From positions 133,582,930-133,646,929 of the forward strand of contig NC_133123.1 of the NCBI RefSeq assembly GCF_033568475.1: DNA of 64,000 nucleotides, read 5' to 3'. The DNA is from Henckelia pumila (taxonomy: Eukaryota > Streptophyta > Magnoliopsida > Lamiales > Gesneriaceae). Both the position numbers and the translations under genes were made by a program. Shown in pieces: positions 56,141 to 64,000 of the stretch (the first letter of the stretch is position 1; each line of letters opens with the position of its first letter). The notes below the pieces were generated by a model. That model had not been told where the DNA came from. It made no database searches and was given only the letters and a program-made list of their open reading frames with translations.

Positions 56141-57921
56141 CATGTATATAATTCGGATAATCGTGAAATCACGAAAAGAGCTAATTAATAATCTCATGTT
56201 AAAAATAAAAAGACGTTTAATTTCTTTTTTTTTTTTTTTAAATGTTGACAAACCATCAATACAAATATATATTAATATGATTCCGATCTCATTTGCTGTT
56301 GAAAGAATATTTTTTCATCACATTTTTTGCATATAAGTCAAAATCATTTTACAGTGTCATGTTGCAAAAGCTGTTGCTCCATTTATCTTATACATTTAAG
56401 TTTTATGTTTTTTCGTGTTTTCACAAAGATAAAAAAATTATCGGAAAATTAAAGTACATTTACAAAGAAATTTATCACACTGCTTTTATTTAAAAAATAT
56501 TTTAATATTAATGAAATGACACTAAAAAAATTGACTATATATTTGAGACGTATGAAAAAGAAAATTCGTTCAAATTTATGTGAAATATATTATATTTTAA
56601 CTGTAAAAACATTTTTTCGTTATTTTAATGACAATTTTCATACATTCAAACACATAAATGTAAGTAATACATTATCGAATCGAAGGTATCAAAAGCATGA
56701 ATATCTAAAATTATAAAATTGAAGTTATGTAGATTTTTTTTTAAAAAAAAAAAAGAAAGAAAGAAAGAAAGAAAAAATAGTAGGTTAAGGTACCACTTAT
56801 TTTTCGAAAATGATTGTAAGCTATTGTGAGATTTTATGAAGGGGTTGTATAATACACTTCTCCTTTTTACACAACAAACACGCACATGTGGGCGAGTTTA
56901 ATGATATTGGGGTTGCATGCATGCAATACTACCACATGTGTAAGCGTCGACCCACCCACAATTCACTCCATTGTCCACGAGAAACCAAACATGTGTGCAC
57001 ACATAATCATACGAGATATGATATTTTATTTTATGGCATACCGATATATTTCATTTTTTTTTTGTATTTTTAACTAGAAATATTCGTGGGAACATCTTGA
57101 AAAAACTAAGATACTATTTATTACGATGTAGGCATGTAGCATCCAATGTCTCCCAAACCTCACATATATATATGTTACATATATTGCACTTTCGGGTAAC
57201 TTTTCCCATTTTACATATTTTCCATGTGTACTAATAAGTTATCTTCGTGTCTTTATTCTTTAAAAATTTATGATACCAAGCTGAGAGTGGAAAATTGGAT
57301 TCTTTGTTCTTCTACATTTTTTCCCTTTATTCAGAGAGTGAACTTTTTTTTTTTTTAGTATGCGAAGTTCAAGCTAGAATCTCTAACATGCCAGAAGTAT
57401 GGCTGACTAATATCCAACTCACGCTGCTCCCATTTAATAGCTACCAATAAATGAAACAATTGTACTAACAAAGAGCCAGAGGTGTAAAATTAAATTACAC
57501 AAAAGAATAAGTCCCCATATTATAATATAAAATATAAATAATCTAACACAGAAATCCTAAATTCAAAATATTGTTCTATAAAAGCAATGTCTAGGACTGC
57601 TTAGACAATGGGTGGCCCATTTTTAGAAAATTGACAGCTCTAAGAGGCGATGGAAAAATCGACCATCTAGGCAGGTAACAAACTACATATCTCATAGGGC
57701 GTTCGATTTTTTCTTTAAATAAATTAATTAAAAAATATTAATATTTTTAAAAAATGATTGAACGAAATTTATTTATATTGTGTTGAACATATGCACATAA
57801 AAAAAATTATGCATATCAATAAGCATGGTTGAAAAAATATTAGTAAAAATATTGAACACCTTTATGCATATTTTGACTAACTTTAGATATTGGAATTGTC
57901 TAGCTAGGCGGTCACTTAGGC
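56141..57921. other. AT-rich intergenic region, no gene
   Basis: Only short AT-driven frames. A GAAA run near 56753-56772 is the main simple repeat. Confidence 0.5.
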
Positions 57922-57929
57922 ATTTAGAT

Positions 57930-58682
57930 TAGAAGTATCAAAATGGGTTAGGTTTGTCGGGTTGATCAGACTCGCCATGCAAAATTGATGGATTGGGTTG
58001 ACAATTTCTCAATCCGCCTAAAAGATTGGTCGGTCCGCCCCGCTCCGTCTAATGGTGGATTGTGGTGGGTTGCAGGTTGGCCCGTAAATACCCGCCAATT
58101 TACACATGAGCCCGCTAAATTGGCCCGTCCTGTTGAAGAATTTCGAAAAAAATATTATAAAGGATTTTGATGAACTCCAAGACACGTTTTAAACGCTATC
58201 TTTTAATATCTGTTTTTAGGATCTCTCTCAGGATACAATGGAGGTAATAAACTGATTCAAGACATACCATTGAATCTGATGATGCACATATTTATAGAAA
58301 TGAAGAGAAGATGTCGAAAAGTTGCGATTCTTAGTCAGATCCGTTCACGAACCAAAGCTTTCACTCGTGAACAGACATGAGGTTTCTGAAGAGCTTTTGG
58401 GGGCGTTGCCCCCGATCCCTCCCGAGGTGGCTCTGCCCTCTCGACCCCCGCGACCTGACCGGGTCCTCGTAATTTTCGCAGCGGAGATCATTATTCGTAA
58501 TCGGCAACAAATTTTTGAAAATATTAAATTAATTCGGAAAATTATTCTAACAATCCACCACCTAAAATAGGTGGGTTGAGTTGTGTTTTTTCAATCCGCC
58601 TAAAAAGTGGACCATTCCGCCTAATAATGAGTTGCGACGGATTGTGAGTCACCCGCTCGACAAATCTATTTTGACACCTCTA
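57930..58682. mobile_element. hAT-type element, split by a solo LTR
   Basis: Left end TAGAAGTATCAAAATGGG and right end inverted TAGAGGTGTCAAAATAGA. The flanks ATTTAGAT (57922-57929) and ATTTAGAC (58683-58690) match at 7 of 8. The subterminal parts carry mirrored CAATCCGCCTAAAA words. Without the inserted LTR (58131-58552) the element is about 330 bp, typical of a MITE. Confidence 0.75.
58131..58552 (-). mobile_element. Solo LTR (Copia-like), 422 bp, nested in a hAT element
   Basis: Bounded by TGTTGAAGAA and ATTCTAACA, with TGTT/AACA ends. On the minus strand it carries a TATA box (TCTATAAATA) and ATCCTGAGAGAGATC; the plus-strand fragment at 25910-26188 is homologous. No internal region is attached. 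A clean 5-bp target duplication is not visible (CGTCC and ATCCA), so exact ends could be off by a few bases. Confidence 0.6.
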
Positions 58683-58690
58683 ATTTAGAC

Positions 58691-59383
58691 ACTAGTACAT
58701 GGGTGATCGCTGACTTACTGCCTGCGTTTTTTAGAATGATGGTTTCAAAAGGAAATCTCATGTTCAACCAGATGCGACAAAACCCACATCGATCTTGGCA
58801 GGAAAAACGAGGGACAATGGGTCCATAGATCATTAGATTGACTCCAATGGACTTAACCAACCCACTTACCAACATTGATTGACGTTTCATTAATTTCGAA
58901 TCAGGACCACTTTCCTAACCCAAACTATTTGGGCCCGTCAACTTTATTTCATACAACGCAAATATAGTACATGTTAATTATGTACCACTTGTAAATGTTA
59001 ATTTTTCATCCTTTCAAATCCTGAATATACATGTTTTTGAAAATGCGTATGGAACATAGTGTGTATGTTCAATATCTAAAAACATGACGATACGTATGCT
59101 CAATATTAAAAACACGAGAATTAGTAGATCATTTTTTCATATGAGATTTTTAGAAATGGTACGAGCAATATACATAATTAGATATGTTGTTTTGTATGTT
59201 TTAAATTTTGTGTGATTATTATGTTTATTATTATATAATCTCTTAATTGTCATTATTAATTGCACACAATTATAATAAGCTTATAAAAATGTCATTTTCT
59301 ACAAATGATATCTTTGTTGGAGGGAGAAGAGTATAGTAGTAAAATTCCAATGATACCAAGCTCATCATCCATCAATCACATGG
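58691..59383. other. Intergenic region, no gene seen
   Basis: No coding frame, RNA gene or clear repeat was recognised. Confidence 0.4.
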
Positions 59384-59391
59384 GTTGGGAG

Positions 59392-59613
59392 TAGGGCTGG
59401 GATACCGAACAGAAATACCGAAATTTTGCCATACCGTACCGAATTTGTTTTAAATATAGACATTTTTTAGATATAACAAATTTTTTTTCGATATCTATAC
59501 GGTTTCAATATGAATTTTTTTCATACCTAAATTTCAGAATTTCGGTATTGGTACCGGTGTGAATTTTTTTTATACCGATATTTTTGTTACGGTATACCAA
59601 AAACCCACCCCTA
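59392..59613. mobile_element. hAT-type MITE, 222 bp
   Basis: Left end TAGGGCTGGGATACCGAAC and right end inverted TAGGGGTGGGTTTTTGGTAT. An exact 8-bp duplication, GTTGGGAG, flanks it (59384-59391 and 59614-59621). The interior has repeated ATACCGA/TCGGTAT words. Confidence 0.85.
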
Positions 59614-59879
59614 GTTGGGAGGGATTTTTTATCAGGCCCATATACAATGTCATAACAGGCCATGAGATTACATTAATTTAACGAAAAAATGAGAGAAACG
59701 TGAAATGAGTAAAAATTTGCACATCATCTGACTTTCATCTAATGTACCAAAAGTGTGATGCATATATCCCACATGAGACGAATTGAAGAGTTCATGATAA
59801 TGATTCACAATAGGTTTCAATGGACTTCTATAGCAACTTGAATTAATAATTTTCATAAAGCAAAGACGGATACGAAGTA

Positions 59880-60160
59880 GTTGCTATAAGAATCCAGTGT
59901 ATAGTCGCGCAAGGCGAGCCTAGGCCCGGGACGTGACATAATGGTATCAGAGACGGTCACAGTTGCCCGACCCCGAGAAATAAGACAAAGCGCCACGTGG
60001 ATAGGAGTTACCTCTCGAACCAGCGAGACAAAGTGCAATATCATGAGACTCACCACTAGATTTTCGATGCTGGTGGATTGAGAGTTAGATCGCGATAAAA
60101 ACGTCGCGTTCGGTGCGAGGGGCGATTATGATGTCCCTATCTCACATTATATTATGTTTG
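59880..60160 (+). mobile_element. Possible remnant of a small LTR retroelement
   Basis: CGTGACATAA leads into TGGTATCAGAG (59942-59952), the initiator tRNA primer site that follows a 5' LTR. About 175 bases later, GCGAGGGGCGATTATGATGTCCC resembles a PPT and LTR start. The short spacing suggests a TRIM-like or deleted element. LTR ends were not verified. Confidence 0.4.
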
Positions 60161-60328
60161 TTTAGTTTTCTTTGTATAATATAGTAAAATTATTTTGTGC
60201 AAGTGTGGTTATATTTGATGGATTCTTCTCGATTCAAGGAATGCTTGCTTCTTTTTTCACTAGGCTTTGATGATTTTTTTTTTGTTTTGTTTTTTTGTGA
60301 AAAAAACATGATAAATATATATTCAAAC

Positions 60329-62971
60329 TGTAACACCCGGTATTTTAAATACGTAAATCCGCATGCATAATTAGGGTATTTAATTATTTAAATTTTAGAT
60401 TTATGGTTTAAATAATTATGTGAATTATTTGTGCATGATTTAATTTATTTTTTTAAGCATTTAACCCATAATTAGTGATTTTACGATTTTTAGTATTTTA
60501 ATTGTTTTGATCGCGTAGACGGGACCACGGACGGACGAGATGACAACTTTCTAGCCAATTTATTTCATGAGCATTTTTAGAGCCCTAAAATATTATTTTG
60601 AGTTTTATTACCTCAAAATTTTTAGTATTTAATTTTATATAATTTTAGGAGTCCATTTTATTCAAAATAAGCCAAAATATTGACTTTTTAGTATTTTTAA
60701 AATTCCATTAAATTGATATTTCGAGATTTTAATATATTTAAGATATTTATCAGATTTCTTTTCTTAATTAGATTTTTTTTAAGTCATATATTTATATATT
60801 AAAATCCTTAGTAATATATTTAATCTCCTAAAAACCTATTTTATTAAAAATCAAAACTTATCTACCCAAAACCTTCCCTTCACCCGATCACTCACCTCCA
60901 TCAGCCGCCACCCCCTCCATTCATCATCCTCATCGGCTTTCCACAGAAGAACACCATAGCTACGACCTTGAAGCTTCCGAGCGTGTCATCGTCGTCCCGT
61001 CGTCCCGGAAACGTTCTACGTACGTTGCTCAATCGATTCCTTCGGTGCAAGACATGATTTCCTTCTATATTTTTCGTGCCTATCAGATATATTAGTGTGT
61101 GTATTGGGTATGCATCAAAAACATTGAAGAATTTTCAGAAAACAAATTGTTGTAGTTGTATGCGCATGTCTTTTCTTTGGGTTGATCATGTCCACGTTTT
61201 CCCTAGCCATGGATGTTCTAGCTGCTGGTAAGGGTCCCTAGGGTGTCTAGGGTGAGTCTAGGCTCGATTGGCTCGTTTGGTTCAAGCCAAAAATAGCCCA
61301 GAAAGTGAGAGGTTGCAGATCGGGCACCATGGTCGCGCAGGCTAGGGTTCTCGGGAAGGAGGCTTCGGCTCGGTGCGTGAGACTACATGGGGCTGGGTTC
61401 TTGGGCAGGTTAGGACCGCCCAGACGTGGGCTACGTCTGGGCGACGGGGCTCCGGCCAGGGCGGCAGCAGCCCTAGAAGGGCTGCTGCTCGCGGACGGGC
61501 AAAACAGGGAAGGGGCGACGGGTTTAGGGTTTGGAAGGGATTCGGGTCGGGTCTGAAGGGCTTGGGTCGGGTCAGTAGGTTAGGGGGTCGGGTTAAGTTG
61601 GTCCGGGTCTGGGTTTGGTGGGCCGGGCTCGAGTTTTTTTATTTTTAAAGTATTTTATGAATTAATTGGTTTTTGGGCCAATTAATTAGAAATAAAATTA
61701 TTTGGACTCCCAAATAATTTTATTTGGGCTTTTAAAATTTTAATTAAGTTAGTCCATTAATTTTATGGGCTTTTGAGCCCATGAAAGTTATTGGGCCAGT
61801 CTTTGGGCTTTTGGGCCCATTGGGCCAGTTTAAGTTGTTTTTGGGCCTAGAATGTTTTATGGGCTTTAAATTATTTTAATTGGGCTTAGAATAATTTTAT
61901 TGGGCTTAAGTATGTTATTGGGCCAGATTTAAGTAAATGAGCTTGAGTGTTAGGGCCAGCAGTCCAGTTCAATCCATGAAAAATTTGCATGTGTCCTGAT
62001 TATATATTTAATTATTTTTATGCATTGAAGTTATTTTAATATTTATATGTTAGTAAGAAATTAAATTAAATATATATGAAGGACACACATTTCATTTAAG
62101 TACATGCATTCATGAAATAATTTTATGCATAATTAAATGTTTAAGGTTGAGCAATAATAAAATATTTTATGTTGGAAGTTGAAGTAGTGTAACAATTTAA
62201 GGGGGATTCGTCCCCATATGTGAACTATTGAAGGGCAGTTTACTGCCAATTTAAGAGGTGATTCGTCACCGCCACGTACGTTGGTTTCCACGCTGATCAG
62301 TATTTAATGTATGATTTAAGGTTACACTATGGATACAACCATGCGATGTTAGAAATTTAACTGCTCAACAATATGTATGTATTATGTTATTTAAGTTAAT
62401 TTAAGTTATGTTTATGCCATGATATTTTTAAGCATGCTCATTCATGTATATGTTATGTATTAATATTTAATTGCTTTAAATTATTTTAAACACTTGTTAT
62501 GTTAGCATGTTGGGCCTCTAGGCTCACTACACTGGTATGGTGCAGGTGAGTTCGTAGAGAAGGATGTAGCTCCTACCGGCGGTGAGGACATATGAGCGGA
62601 CATGCAGTGACCCCGTGACCGTGATAGATGTCTGAGTCACATTGCATGTTTTAATTATGTCAGCATGTTACACTTTTTGATTATTTTTCAGTGGTTGTGG
62701 TTTTGAATATTTTATTTGAATATTTTCAGTGCATGCAAATTTTACATCATTTTTCTTATGCAGTATTTTTAATTAAATGTTTGACTCAGATATTTATTTT
62801 ATTTAAAGAATGCAATTTTTTATTTAAGTTATTCATTTATTTATTTTATATCTTTTTATTCTGTGCATGTATGTATGGGCATATATGTGCATATTTTATT
62901 TAGTAAGTATAAAAAAAAATAAATTTCCGCATATTTATTTATTTAATAATTATAGAGTTAGGGTCGTTTCA
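60329..62971 (+). repeat. 5' LTR of the second gypsy element, 2643 bp
   Basis: TG...CA ends at the same family positions. It retains the GC-rich block, the TGGGCY array (about 61760-61960) and the hairpins (62202-62270 and 62512-62525), though much of the rest has diverged from the 28910 LTR. Confidence 0.9.
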
Positions 62972-62972
62972 G

Positions 62973-62985
62973 TTGGTATCAAAGC
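62973..62985 (+). other. Primer-binding site of the second gypsy element
   Basis: TTGGTATCAAAGC: one mismatch to the site at 31568-31580. Confidence 0.8.
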
Positions 62986-63157
62986 ACGGTCCTTGGAGGG
63001 GTCATTACTGCTATGCGAGCTCAGAAATCCACGCTACCGGTCTGTAAGTTTTAAGTGTTTATAGCATGATTTAATTTTTAGAATTTAAGTTAGCAGTAAT
63101 TTTAAACAACTTAGTTATGCATGGCGATTTACGTAAAGAAATATGTGGTAGTGCAGA

Positions 63158-64000
63158 ATGCCTCCCAGACCGATGAACAGACGTGGGGGATCTCCACCTA
63201 CACTTCCACCTCCACCTCCACCTCCGCAGAACCCTCTAGCAGCATTGGAGCAGGCCAATGCGAATATGATGGCAGGGATTACTGCTCTGTTAGAGCAGCA
63301 GGCTACTCGTCCTAGGTTGTCCCATGAGGAGGACGTTGCTGAGAGGTTCCAGAAGAAGGGACCCAAGGAGTTTGTTGGTACCACCGATCCTTTGGTGGCT
63401 GAGGGATGGATTCGCTCTCTGGAGTCCATCTTTGCTTATATGGGGATCACAGACACCGACAGGGTGAACTATGCGACGTACATGCTGAGGGGTGACGCAG
63501 CGCTTTGGTGGGAGGGTGCTGCCAGGGGAGTTCACCTTCCTACACTGACATGGACAGAGTTTAGGCGTATCTTCTACGCCAAGTACTTCACAGAGGATGT
63601 GCGCAGTCGCATGATCCGGGAGTTTATGAGTCTCCGTCAGGGGGACAAGACAGTGGTCGAGTACGTGAGTCAGTTCGAGAGGGGCTGTCGCTTTGTGCCT
63701 CTGATTTCAGATAGTCTACCAGAGAAGTTGAGGCAGTTTGCGGAGGGTTTGAGGGCGGATATCAAGCATGATGTTCGCATGGCAGACGTCCTTACTTATG
63801 AGTCTGCAGTCAGTAGAGCCTTGCGTTCCGAGGAGGGTCGGAGAGAGATCCAGAGGGAGCAGCAGGGGAAGAGGCAGTTTCAGGCTGGGTATCAGCGACC
63901 ATCTTTGCAGCCTCCTGCGAAGAAGCAGTTTACAGGGCCGGCTAAGGGCCCGAATCCACAGCAGAGGCCACAGCAGCAGAGGCTGCAGCAGCAGAGGGGC
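63158..64000 (+). CDS. gag: Gypsy gag, partial (runs off the window)
   Basis: Open from the ATG of MPPRPMNRRG to the last base with no stop. It lines up with the gag at 31753 through the whole capsid domain (RSLESIFAYMG, MLRGDAALWWEG, FYAKYFTEDVRSRMIREFM) and into the Gln-rich linker; the zinc knuckle lies beyond the edge. Substitutions are mostly conservative or silent, so the frame evolved under selection for most of its history. Confidence 0.88.
   Translation, partial: MPPRPMNRRGGSPPTLPPPPPPPQNPLAALEQANANMMAGITALLEQQATRPRLSHEEDVAERFQKKGPKEFVGTTDPLVAEGWIRSLESIFAYMGITDTDRVNYATYMLRGDAALWWEGAARGVHLPTLTWTEFRRIFYAKYFTEDVRSRMIREFMSLRQGDKTVVEYVSQFERGCRFVPLISDSLPEKLRQFAEGLRADIKHDVRMADVLTYESAVSRALRSEEGRREIQREQQGKRQFQAGYQRPSLQPPAKKQFTGPAKGPNPQQRPQQQRLQQQRG

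Larger units (their letters stand above)
60329..64000 (+). mobile_element. Second gypsy family member, incomplete at the window edge
   Basis: The start TGTAACACCCGG, LTR layout, PBS and gag match the element at 28910 but with many substitutions and indels. Only the left part is in the window, so its age and intactness are unknown. The left target flank would be CAAAC (60324-60328). Confidence 0.9.

Noticed and set aside
59942-59952. tRNA gene
   Set aside because: Only the primer-site complement of tRNA-Met is present; no cloverleaf can be drawn.

Overview
This window is nuclear DNA of a flowering plant. The genes are rich in introns with GT-AG (once GC-AG) borders and encode plant-specific families: an AGCVIII/PINOID-like kinase, a PDR-type ABCG transporter, a CYP77A-type P450 and an ATL-type RING-H2 ligase. 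Long AT-rich intergenic stretches are full of plant transposons. The gene families suggest a eudicot; closer placement is not possible from the sequence alone.

Layout. 1-6.4 kb holds no gene, only AT-rich DNA with a hAT-type MITE (3465-3919), a Helitron-like 3' end on the minus strand (957-977), AAT/ATT microsatellites and a degenerate tandem duplication. A PINOID-like kinase (6419-7980, minus) and a full-size ABCG/PDR transporter (11436-17841, plus, 20 exons, 1460 residues) are divergent; between them lies a 1.48-kb foldback Mutator-like element with a 10-bp target duplication. Tail to tail with the transporter is a coiled-coil protein gene (18455-21499, minus; leader intron to about 23.06 kb containing a Copia relic). 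A small unknown gene (24907-25311, plus) follows.

25.9-42.0 kb is a transposon nest: an LTR fragment, AT-rich Helitron-like tandem units, and a complete, very young Ty3/gypsy chromovirus (28910-39081) with two 2657-bp LTRs, 5-bp target duplications, PBS and PPT, a probable spliced gag-pol junction and two in-frame TGA stops in pol.

44.5-50.1 kb contains two genes tail to tail: an ATL-type RING-H2 ubiquitin ligase (plus) and an intronless CYP77A-like P450 (minus). 50.2-60.3 kb has no convincing gene; it holds hAT elements with clear 8-bp target duplications (one split by a solo LTR), MITEs, AT microsatellites and a 200-bp tandem duplication. A second, older member of the same gypsy family starts at 60329 and runs off the window inside gag.

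The host genes do not form a pathway. PINOID-like kinases act in auxin transport, CYP77A enzymes in cutin and fatty-acid oxidation, ABCG/PDR pumps in export of lipids, hormones or defence compounds, and ATL ligases in protein turnover. The most unusual material is in the gypsy LTR: a row of short hairpins with sequence changes that preserve pairing, and a dense array of TGGGCY motifs, both kept in the diverged second family member.
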